Assembly: GCF_030326305.1 (NCBI RefSeq)
Contig: NZ_JACAKB010000005.1
Location: forward strand, 124,001 to 188,000
Reading direction: 5' to 3'
Origin: Myroides odoratimimus
GTDB lineage: Bacteria > Bacteroidota > Bacteroidia > Flavobacteriales > Flavobacteriaceae
DNA: 64,000 bases
In this document: in pieces, positions 8,582 to 15,911 of the stretch
Layout of the letters: each line of letters begins with the position of its first letter
Position numbering within the stretch: position 1 is the first letter of the stretch
The notes under the pieces: generated by a model
Seen by the model: only the letters and a program-made list of their open reading frames with translations
The model's database searches: none
Told to the model about the DNA's origin: nothing
Position numbers and translations under genes: made by a program

Positions 8582-8647
8582 TCATTCAGGCTTGCGCTTG
8601 ATGAGAAACTTTAAATAAGCCAATAAACCGTCCCATTGTGTTTTCAT
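8582..8647 (-). CDS. Possible 21-aa small ORF in the hmgA leader
   Basis: ATG-to-TGA ORF of 21 codons, starting about 40 nt after the predicted start of the hmgA leader RNA. The peptide is short and amphipathic, with a WDGLLAYLKFLIKRK core and a basic tail. Coding status is unknown; it may be a leader peptide, a small protein or chance. Confidence 0.2.
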   Translation of the reverse strand: MKTQWDGLLAYLKFLIKRKPE

Positions 8648-8693
8648 AATAACACAAATATCGAAATAAAAATGAATTATACAATTTTTTGTC

Positions 8694-8701
8694 CAAATAT
8701 A
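8694..8701 (-). promoter_or_regulatory. -7 element (TATATTTG) of the hmgA-hppD operon
   Basis: Exact TAnnTTTG on the minus strand. TTG-type candidates for the -33 site lie 16 and 23 nt upstream. No closer match is seen in the 360 nt before hmgA. Confidence 0.5.
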
Positions 8702-8778
8702 TTTTACATATCCCTAACAAAACACAAATTAAACACACATATCAGCAAATAGCAGTACTACTGCATAGTAAAGAATAA

Positions 8779-8821
8779 AAAACGGGTATATTAAAACTAT
8801 GAATTTTAATATACCCGTTTT
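8779..8821 (-). terminator. Terminator of the patatin gene
   Basis: A perfect 18-bp stem (8779-8796 with 8804-8821, containing ACGGGTATATT) and a 7-nt loop, followed on the minus strand by TTTTTATTC. It lies 18 bases after the patatin stop. Confidence 0.9.
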
Positions 8822-8838
8822 GATCTCTTCTAATATTC

Positions 8839-11076
8839 TTAGAACCAGAATCCCACAGAGAATATAGAATAAGTACTTCCTGTCTCTGGCGAATAAGTAA
8901 ACTTAGCTTCTATAGGTCCTATCATGGTTTGCATTCCATATCCTACTGCATATCCAGAATACTTCGCCTTAGTGAACCAATCTGAACTTGAGAAGATCTT
9001 CTCTCCTGCATTCGCATAATTAGCAGTAAAATTAATATGGTGCTTCTTGAATATTTCATAATCAAAAGTAATACCTCCCATAATGAAAGAGTCTCCTCCT
9101 ATCCCTAATAACTCATATCCAAAAAACGGGATAACATTATCACGATCTGCAAAACCATATCCCCCTAAAGCATAACCAAATCCTAGACTAGGAGTAGTCC
9201 CTATCACGGTTCCTAATCTTGATTTTATATCTATTGCTAACTTATCAGTGATACGCGTAGCATATCCTATTTGTCCTGTAAGCGTTGAAAAATTATCAAA
9301 GTCATGTGGGACATAATTCTCATTTTCTGTTGAATAAAAATAGTTTTTATATTCTCCTTTAAACAAGAATCCTTTTCGAGGAAAATACTTATTGTCATAA
9401 GTATCCATCGTCACATTAGCAAATCCTCCTAAGTAATGATTTCTATCAAATCTAGAATTAGGCAGGTTTAAGGTCTTACTTCTAATATCTAAGAATCGAT
9501 GCTCAAAACCGATATTCAACAAATACTTCTGTTGGTAAAAAGTTTGGAAATACAACTTATTTTCTAGATCCGCATAGTCCACACCAAACTTAGCAGGTGC
9601 ATTCTCTATATTTATCTCTCCTCCACTACTTCCAACTAACATCGCATAAGGTAGATCTCGACTAAACTGATTATACCTAGAAGAAACTCCTACACTCCAA
9701 TAAAATCCATTATCTACAAAGTAGTTAAAGTTATAACGTACATTATCCCCTAATGCCAAGTCTAATGAGGCAACATCACTCTTCGTAAAAAGGTGCTTCT
9801 GAGTAACGTTGACTAAAGCTGCTGCTTTATACAATCCATCATAATGCACTCCTAACTTCAGATAACGATTAACAGGATTCTCCACTAGTTCCATCTTCAT
9901 CTTATCCTCATCCCCATCAGCTTCGAACTTATAAGTCATACTACTAAAGTTTTCAGTACCGTTTAACTGTGTGATACCGTCTGCTAACTGGTCAAAAGAA
10001 ATCTTAGTATTCGGCTTGAAACCTAACTTACCGTGTACGTACCTTCTAGTATATTTGTTCAATCCTTTAATTTCAATATCTGTTATCGCGATAGAATCCG
10101 ATTGTTTAGGCAAGAAGTGATCTTTAACAACATCCTTATTCCCTCCTAATAATTTTAAATCAACAATCACTTTATTCGCAGCATCTACCCCTCTTTCTAT
10201 AATCGGCTTCCCTTCGTCAAACGACACCACAGTATAACCAACAATATCTGGTTTGATATATACATCTGTCTTAGGAAGTTTACTCTTCATCTGATTAATC
10301 GTAGAGTAATTCGATATCTGCAATAGCAAATCAGGTGCCCCTTCTATCTGTTCTATTGTCTTAAGGTCGTCTTGTACATCCACCCCAATAACAATATCAG
10401 CTCCCATAGCTCTTAACTGATCGATTGGATAGTTATTAACCACCCCTCCATCTATTAAATACTTGCCATCTATCTTCACTGGAGCAAATAATGAAGGGAA
10501 CGCCCCACTAGCTAAAATAACCTGCGGTAAATACCCTTCTTTTAAAACAACCCCTTCTCCTGTCTCTAAATCAGTCGCTATACATAAAAACGGAATCTGT
10601 AACTCACTAAAATCTCTAACATGACGAACGTGTGCTAATAGCTTATTCATCAAGTTATAGTTGTACATTCCTCTTGATAAAGCTTTAGGAAAACCAATTC
10701 TAAACTTATCGAAAGGCAATGTCAATGCATAGATCTCATCATTCTTCTTCTCATAAAACGATTTAGATATACGAGGGATATAATCCTTAATCAAAGCCGA
10801 AACATCAATACTATTAAAAATAGAGTCTAACTCTGTGGCAGTATATCCAGAAGCATACAGTCCTCCTACGATAGCTCCCATACTAGTACCAGCGATATAA
10901 TCTACTTTTACCCCCTCTTCTTCTAATACTTTTAGCACTCCGATATGAGCTAATCCCTTAGCACCACCTCCACTCAGTACTAAACCCACTTTTGGTCTAC
11001 CTTTCTCTCCCTCTGAAGCATAACTATTTGATGCTAAAAGGATAGAGCAAAACATTAGTAATATTATTCTATACAT
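8839..11076 (-). CDS. Patatin-like phospholipase with C-terminal beta-barrel (PlpD-like)
   Basis: Predicted outer-membrane-anchored lipid hydrolase. After a signal peptide ending in NSYA, the patatin domain (about 28-320) shows the oxyanion loop SGGGAKG (35-41), nucleophile Ser65 in GTSMG and the Asp of the dyad in LIDGGVVNNYP. A POTRA-like segment (about 330-400) and a BamA/Omp85-type barrel ending in Phe (about 400-745) follow. This order matches type Vd autotransporters such as PlpD, where the barrel exports the enzyme. It lies 20 bases after uvrC, so the two are probably co-transcribed. Substrate is unknown. Confidence 0.92.
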   Translation of the reverse strand: MYRIILLMFCSILLASNSYASEGEKGRPKVGLVLSGGGAKGLAHIGVLKVLEEEGVKVDYIAGTSMGAIVGGLYASGYTATELDSIFNSIDVSALIKDYIPRISKSFYEKKNDEIYALTLPFDKFRIGFPKALSRGMYNYNLMNKLLAHVRHVRDFSELQIPFLCIATDLETGEGVVLKEGYLPQVILASGAFPSLFAPVKIDGKYLIDGGVVNNYPIDQLRAMGADIVIGVDVQDDLKTIEQIEGAPDLLLQISNYSTINQMKSKLPKTDVYIKPDIVGYTVVSFDEGKPIIERGVDAANKVIVDLKLLGGNKDVVKDHFLPKQSDSIAITDIEIKGLNKYTRRYVHGKLGFKPNTKISFDQLADGITQLNGTENFSSMTYKFEADGDEDKMKMELVENPVNRYLKLGVHYDGLYKAAALVNVTQKHLFTKSDVASLDLALGDNVRYNFNYFVDNGFYWSVGVSSRYNQFSRDLPYAMLVGSSGGEINIENAPAKFGVDYADLENKLYFQTFYQQKYLLNIGFEHRFLDIRSKTLNLPNSRFDRNHYLGGFANVTMDTYDNKYFPRKGFLFKGEYKNYFYSTENENYVPHDFDNFSTLTGQIGYATRITDKLAIDIKSRLGTVIGTTPSLGFGYALGGYGFADRDNVIPFFGYELLGIGGDSFIMGGITFDYEIFKKHHINFTANYANAGEKIFSSSDWFTKAKYSGYAVGYGMQTMIGPIEAKFTYSPETGSTYSIFSVGFWF

Positions 11077-11096
11077 CGCTATTTTTAATTTTTTCT

Positions 11097-12893
11097 CTAA
11101 TTTACTTGAAAAAAATCAAATACAAGCTTCCCTTTTGACTTTCCTATTACTTTTTCTAAGTCTTCTAAGCTAGCTTCTTTGATTCTCTTTGTCGATTTAA
11201 AATGATTCATCAGTGTCGTTTTTGTTTTCTCTCCAACACCACTGATCCCATCAAGCTCACTTGTTATCGCGTTCTTACTGCGTTGGTTTCTATGAAATGT
11301 CAACCCAAATCGGTGTGCTTCATCTCTAAGGTGTATGATCACCTTCATCGTCTCAGATCGCTTATCTAAATACAAGGGAACACTATCTCCTGGATAGAAG
11401 ATTTCTTCTAATCGCTCTGCCAAACTGATAATAGACACCTTCCCTCTGATCCCTAATCGCTCAAGGCAATTAACTGCTACACCTAACTGTCCCTTACCTC
11501 CATCTATCACAATAAGATCAGGTAATGGTTGTCCTTCTTCTATCACACGCTTATAACGTCTATACACGATCTCTTCCATCGTATCATAGTCATTAGGTCC
11601 TTCTACAGTCTTCACATTGAAGTGGCGGTAATCTTTCTTACTAGGTTTCCCATCTTTAAAGACAACACAAGCAGAAACTGGATTAGTCCCCTGTATATTC
11701 GAGTTATCAAAACACTCTATATGGCGTGGCTCTACATACATACGCAAGTCCTTCTTCATCTGTGCCATGATACGGTTCACATGACGCTCTGGATCCACTA
11801 TCTTAATCTGTTTAAGCTGATCTATTCTATAATACTTAGCATTGCGCTCTGATAAGTCTAGTAATTTCTTCTTGTCACCAAGCTTAGGAACAGTCACATG
11901 TATCCCTTCTTGCACCTCAACATCAAAAGGAACAATAATCTCTTTAGAATTCAAGTGAAAGCGCTCTCTTAATTCTGTTATCGCAAGCTCTAATAACTCC
12001 TCATCTGTCTCGTCTAACTTCTTCTTCAACTCCATCGTATGAGAACGAATGATCGCACCATAAGACACTTGTAGAAAGTTAACATAAGCAGCTCCTTCAT
12101 CCGAGATGATAGAGAACACATCCACATTACTAATCTTAGAACTAACAATAGTAGACTTAGACTGGTAATTCTCTAACAGATCTATTTTATCTTTTACCTT
12201 TTGTGCCTCTTCAAATTCCATATTAGAAGCCAACTCCATCATATAATCCTTAAACTCCTTTAGACTCTCTTTAAAGTTTCCTTTCAAGATGTCTCGGATA
12301 GCTCTGATCTTATTGTCGTATTGCTTATCACTCTCACGCTCTTCGCATGGCCCACCACAGTTGCCGATATGATACTCTAGACATACCTTATACTTCCCAC
12401 TACGTACATTACTAGTCGTCAAATCTAGATTACACGTGCGCAACGGATATAATTCTTTAATTAAATCAATCAATGTATGCACAGTCTTGATACTTGTATA
12501 GGGTCCGAAGTACTCTGATCCATCCTTCACCATTCGACGTGTAGTAAACACTCTCGGAAAAGGTTCTTTCTTAATACATATCCAAGGATAACTCTTATCG
12601 TCCTTCAGCAAAACATTATAACGTGGCTGTAACTGCTTAATCAAGTTATTCTCTAACAGTAATGCATCTGTCTCTGTAGGCACAACGATATGCTTTATCG
12701 TCACAATCTTCTTCACCAACACATTTGTCTTGGCGTTATCATGTATTTTATTAAAGTACGAACTAACCCTTTTCTTTAAGTTTTTAGCCTTACCTACATA
12801 CAGTATCTTATCATCCTTATCATAGTATTGATATACTCCTGGCTGATCTGGTAATGTCTGTATCTGTACCGCTAAAGAAGGTGAAACCTGCAT
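11097..12893 (-). CDS. uvrC: Excinuclease ABC subunit C
   Basis: Makes both incisions around UvrB-marked DNA damage in nucleotide excision repair. The 598-residue protein has the GIY-YIG nuclease (GVYQYYDKDDKILYVGKAKN, about 18-37), a Cys-rich CNLD/CLEYHIGNCGGPC segment near 155-180, a UVR motif (FEEAQKVKDKIDLL, about 225), the RNase H-like 5' nuclease (ECFDNSNIQGTNPV and VIDGGKGQL) and C-terminal HhH motifs (LDGISGVGEKTKTTLMNHF). A TATTTTTG promoter element is just upstream, and the patatin gene follows it. Confidence 0.97.
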   Translation of the reverse strand: MQVSPSLAVQIQTLPDQPGVYQYYDKDDKILYVGKAKNLKKRVSSYFNKIHDNAKTNVLVKKIVTIKHIVVPTETDALLLENNLIKQLQPRYNVLLKDDKSYPWICIKKEPFPRVFTTRRMVKDGSEYFGPYTSIKTVHTLIDLIKELYPLRTCNLDLTTSNVRSGKYKVCLEYHIGNCGGPCEERESDKQYDNKIRAIRDILKGNFKESLKEFKDYMMELASNMEFEEAQKVKDKIDLLENYQSKSTIVSSKISNVDVFSIISDEGAAYVNFLQVSYGAIIRSHTMELKKKLDETDEELLELAITELRERFHLNSKEIIVPFDVEVQEGIHVTVPKLGDKKKLLDLSERNAKYYRIDQLKQIKIVDPERHVNRIMAQMKKDLRMYVEPRHIECFDNSNIQGTNPVSACVVFKDGKPSKKDYRHFNVKTVEGPNDYDTMEEIVYRRYKRVIEEGQPLPDLIVIDGGKGQLGVAVNCLERLGIRGKVSIISLAERLEEIFYPGDSVPLYLDKRSETMKVIIHLRDEAHRFGLTFHRNQRSKNAITSELDGISGVGEKTKTTLMNHFKSTKRIKEASLEDLEKVIGKSKGKLVFDFFQVN

Positions 12894-12911
12894 AAGTAAA
12901 TATTATACTCA

Positions 12912-12919
12912 CAAAAATA
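12912..12919 (-). promoter_or_regulatory. -7 element (TATTTTTG) of uvrC
   Basis: Exact TAnnTTTG on the minus strand, 19 nt before the uvrC ATG. It lies between uvrC and the REP-like repeats. Confidence 0.5.
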
Positions 12920-12976
12920 CTAAAACTATTTCCTTTGCTAAAAAAACTGTTCAGTTTATACAAGACGCTACGCTTA

Positions 12977-13130
12977 GTTGTCGCGGATTTGCAATCCGTG
13001 ACATTACACTAACACTATTTATACTCCACACGGATTACAAATCCGCGCGAACTACTAAACTAAACGAACTACCTCACGCAATACTTGTTGTTGTGGATTC
13101 GTTGTCGCGGATTTGCAATCCGTGACATTA
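12977..13130. repeat. REP-like palindromes, RAYT downstream side
   Basis: Three copies of an imperfect palindrome with core CGGATTTGCAATCCG. Two are in forward orientation (12977-13006 and 13101-13130, each starting GTTGTCG and ending GTGACATTA) and one is inverted between them (core 13031-13045, with one changed base). The forward copies are identical over 30 nt. The spacing between forward copies is 124 nt. The arms CGGATT and AATCCG form a short hairpin with loop TGC. The group ends 4 bases before the transposase gene. Confidence 0.9.
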
Positions 13131-13134
13131 TAAA

Positions 13135-13686
13135 TTATATAAACACCTCTACAATATCCAATTCGTTCTCTAATCTATTATAGTTACGAGCAGAACTAAA
13201 ATAATAATCTTCAGCTTTAACCACAATCTTTTCCTCCACTGGATTCTGATGTATATAATTAATCTTTTGTCTTATAAACTTATTTGAATATATCTCTTCA
13301 GCATGATACCCATCTTGCCATACTTTATACTGTTGATTTCTTTTGAGATAAACACAACTCTTTTCAAAATATCCTAATAACCATTCGCGTCTACTCTCTG
13401 GCTCTTCATTTATCGTTTCAATAATTTTCTTACTTGTGAATTTTTTAAAATCACGCATTATTTCAGCAATTGTAAGTTTACCATTACTTCTACAAAACAT
13501 ATGTAGATGACTATGCATTAAAACATAAGCATAAATCTCTAATCCTTTATTCTTTTGACAGTATCTCAAAGCATCAATAACAACATACTTCTGATTTAAA
13601 CGAGTGAACACATCTACCCATCCCACAGTGGTAATAGTTATAAAATAAGCTTTATCTAATTCAAGAGCTTTGTACTTCGTAGACAT
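13135..13686 (-). CDS. REP-associated tyrosine transposase (RAYT, Y1_Tnp family)
   Basis: Single-strand DNA nuclease of the IS200/IS605 Y1 superfamily. In this subgroup the enzyme is a single-copy domesticated transposase that recognises REP palindromes. The 183-residue protein is intact. It shows AYFITITTVGW near the start, the HUH metal site in LMHSHLHMF (His60, His62), KKFTSKKI near 85, and the C-terminal YIHQNPVEEKIV with the likely catalytic Tyr144, then YYFSSARNY. REP-like palindromes flank it on both sides, which supports the assignment. No TnpB or transposon ends are seen. Activity is not shown by sequence. Confidence 0.9.
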   Translation of the reverse strand: MSTKYKALELDKAYFITITTVGWVDVFTRLNQKYVVIDALRYCQKNKGLEIYAYVLMHSHLHMFCRSNGKLTIAEIMRDFKKFTSKKIIETINEEPESRREWLLGYFEKSCVYLKRNQQYKVWQDGYHAEEIYSNKFIRQKINYIHQNPVEEKIVVKAEDYYFSSARNYNRLENELDIVEVFI

Positions 13687-13785
13687 TATGGCACTATTTT
13701 TAAAATTAGAAATAACACCTAAAGTTAAACACTAGAAATAGAAAAGAATAACACTAATCAAAGCAATTTAAAAGGATTATATATT

Positions 13786-14117
13786 CCGCGCGGATTGCAA
13801 ATCCGTGCGAACTGCTAAACTAAACGAACTACCTCACGCAATACTTGTTGTCTTGGTGCGTTGTCGCGGATTTGCAATCCGTGACATTAAACAAACACTA
13901 TACTTACATACTCCGCACGGATGGCAAATCCGTAAGAACAGCAAAACTAAGTGAACTACCTCACGCAATACTTGTTGTCGCGGATTTGCAATCCGTGACA
14001 TTAAACAAACACTATACTTACATATTCCGCACGGATTGCAAATCCGCGCGAACTGCTAAACTAAACGAACTACCTCACATAGTACCTGTTGTCGCGGATT
14101 TGCAATCCGTGACATTA
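13786..14117. repeat. REP-like palindrome array, RAYT upstream side
   Basis: Six palindromes alternating in orientation. Inverted cores are at 13791-13805, 13918-13932 and 14032-14046. Forward copies are at 13860-13889, 13974-14003 and 14088-14117. Forward copies repeat with a period of 114 nt; the linker ACTGCTAAACTAAACGAACT is also conserved, so the array is a tandem repeat of a two-palindrome unit, like the BIME elements of Enterobacteria. An open frame of 117 codons crosses the array (13845-14198), encoding the well-known artefact pattern VADLQSVT/TDCKSA, and is not a gene. Confidence 0.9.
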
Positions 14118-14242
14118 CATTACTTAAACACTATACTTACATACTCCGCACTAAAAACACCACTAGTAACGATTTATCTCTTTCGAGTAAAACACTAATG
14201 CGAAACTTTTAATATCTTCACAGTTCCAAAATTGTTAGAAAG

Positions 14243-15193
14243 ATGACTATACTAGATGAAACAATACATCCTGGTGAAACCAAGACTTTAAACCTTGAAA
14301 TCGCAAGATTACACACAGCTACCAAACTTAAAATACCTGTTATCGTATCTAGAGCTAGACTAGACGGTCCTACCGTATTACTCTCCGCTGGGCTACATGG
14401 TGATGAGTTGAATGGGGTGGATATCGTACGTCAGATAGTACATCGTGGGATGAATGTTCCTAAGCGAGGTACGATTATTTGTATCCCTGTAATTAATATA
14501 TTTGGTTTTATTAACCAATCTAGAGAGTTCCCAGATGGTAGGGATATGAACAGGGTATTCCCTGGTAGTAAGACTGGCTCACTAGCAGGGCGTTTTGCCC
14601 ATTATCTCGTGAACTACATCTTGCCTCATGTAGATTATGCAATCGACTTTCACGCAGGAGGTGCAAGTAGATTTAATGCTCCTCAAATCAGAATCGCTCC
14701 AGAAAACCTAGAGTTAGAAGAGTTAGCGACAATCTTTCATCCGCCTTTCTTATTGTACTCAGCACAGATAGCTGGTTCTTTTAGAAATGCGTGTGCTAAG
14801 AAAGGTATCAAAATGCTATTATTCGAAGGAGGAAAGTCCTTAGATATTAACTCTGATGTATCTGAAATGGGAGTAGAAGGCACGAAGCGATTCTTACACT
14901 CTTTTGATATGTTGAAAGATGAGTTTAGCATCTGCCCTCCTAAAGAAGATATGACCATCATCACCAACTCTATTTGGGTACGTGCTAAGCGCTCTGGGTT
15001 ACTACACGATCAGGTAAAAATAGGTTCATACGTAGAGAAAGGAGCTGTATTAGCAGAGATATCTGACCCATATGGAAAAGAAAACACAACAATCAAAGCA
15101 CCGAATGCAGGCTATGTAATCAATGTAAATGATGCTCCTATAGTCTATCAAGGAGATGCAGTATTTCACATCTCAAAAACATTAAAAAAATGA
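14243..15193 (+). CDS. Succinylglutamate desuccinylase/aspartoacylase family protein
   Basis: Zinc-dependent M14-fold amidohydrolase of the AstE/ASPA group, 316 residues. The zinc site HGDELNG lies near residue 53, a substrate-binding region SREFPDGRDMNRVFPG near 95, and DFHAGG near 135 carries the third ligand. The C-terminal part (about 240-316) has a biotinyl/lipoyl-like beta fold (GYVINVNDAPIVYQGDAVFHI). Related proteins are often neighbours of RimK-type glutamate ligases, but none is here. Its stop overlaps the next start (ATGA), so it is translated with the cyclo-ligase. The substrate is unknown. Confidence 0.85.
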   Translation: MTILDETIHPGETKTLNLEIARLHTATKLKIPVIVSRARLDGPTVLLSAGLHGDELNGVDIVRQIVHRGMNVPKRGTIICIPVINIFGFINQSREFPDGRDMNRVFPGSKTGSLAGRFAHYLVNYILPHVDYAIDFHAGGASRFNAPQIRIAPENLELEELATIFHPPFLLYSAQIAGSFRNACAKKGIKMLLFEGGKSLDINSDVSEMGVEGTKRFLHSFDMLKDEFSICPPKEDMTIITNSIWVRAKRSGLLHDQVKIGSYVEKGAVLAEISDPYGKENTTIKAPNAGYVINVNDAPIVYQGDAVFHISKTLKK

Positions 15194-15753
15194 ATAAAGA
15201 AGAATTAAGATTAAAATATAAAGCTCTTCGCGATAACTTAGACTTAGATAAAATAGATGACCTCAGTTTAGAAATCGCAAATCAAGCACTACAGTTACCG
15301 ATCTGGGATAAGGTGAACTATCACCTGTTTCTAAGTATTCGAAATAAAAAAGAAATAGATACAGAATACCTACTTCAGATATTAGCGGGTAAGGATAAGA
15401 ATACTATCTTATCTAAATCTGACTTCAAGGAGGGGACATTGTCACATTACCTCTTGACGGATAATACTACGATTAAAGTCAATAGTTATGGTATTCCTGA
15501 ACCTATAGACGGCATTCAAGTAAGCGAAAAACAGCTTGATGTAGTCTTCATTCCCTTATTAGCTTATGACAAACAAGGAAATAGAATAGGCTATGGCAAG
15601 GGGTTTTACGATAGATTCTTAGCAGAATGCAAGCCCGATGTGATCAAAGTAGGACTGAGTTTCTTCCCACCAGAAGACCATATCAGTGATGTAAGAGAGG
15701 GAGATATCCCTCTTGACTATTGCATCACTCCCACAGAAGTATATCGATTTTAA
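15190..15753 (+). CDS. 5-Formyltetrahydrofolate cyclo-ligase
   Basis: ATP-dependent conversion of 5-formyl-THF to 5,10-methenyl-THF, returning stored folate to one-carbon metabolism. The 187-residue length is normal. The N-terminal RLKYKALRDNL helix, the middle YGIPEP, and the C-terminal signature IPLLAYDKQGNRIGYGKGFYDR with the ATP-binding GYGKGFYDR motif identify it. It overlaps the preceding aspartoacylase-like gene by 4 bases and is followed by a terminator-like hairpin. Confidence 0.95.
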   Translation: MNKEELRLKYKALRDNLDLDKIDDLSLEIANQALQLPIWDKVNYHLFLSIRNKKEIDTEYLLQILAGKDKNTILSKSDFKEGTLSHYLLTDNTTIKVNSYGIPEPIDGIQVSEKQLDVVFIPLLAYDKQGNRIGYGKGFYDRFLAECKPDVIKVGLSFFPPEDHISDVREGDIPLDYCITPTEVYRF

Positions 15754-15761
15754 TACATATA

Positions 15762-15797
15762 GAACGAGACAATATTGAGGTATTGTCTCATTCTTTT
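15762..15797 (+). terminator. Terminator of the cyclo-ligase unit
   Basis: A 9-bp perfect stem GAGACAATA with TATTGTCTC (15766-15774 with 15781-15789), extended by a few more pairs with one mismatch, then ATTCTTTT. Confidence 0.75.
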
Positions 15798-15911
15798 AAA
15801 GATCTATTTGAATACAGACACTTTACTGTTAGGTTTCTATCAACAGTTAAAACTAAATTAGGATTAGTGAGTTAGGGAAAATATTTTTATGTTTATTAAA
15901 AATATTAACCA

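Larger units (their letters stand above)
8335..8838 (-). promoter_or_regulatory. Long leader region upstream of hmgA-hppD
   Basis: About 500 bases without an annotated gene. On the minus strand a consensus TATATTTG (8694-8701) would start an RNA near 8688, giving a leader of about 350 nt before hmgA. Two small ORFs lie in it (8582-8647 and 8445-8531, the latter rich in Tyr codons). After the second ORF there is a short stem (GACCT with AGGTT) and a 10-nt palindrome AAGATATCTT, but no terminator with a U-run. The right end holds the terminator of the patatin gene. Confidence 0.45.

Noticed and set aside
12977-14117. Possible CRISPR array
   Set aside because: Repeats alternate in orientation, the linkers are also conserved between units, and no cas genes are present.
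13845-14198. 117-codon plus-strand open frame
   Set aside because: It is entirely made of the REP-like repeats and encodes their known artefact strings; no independent coding signal.
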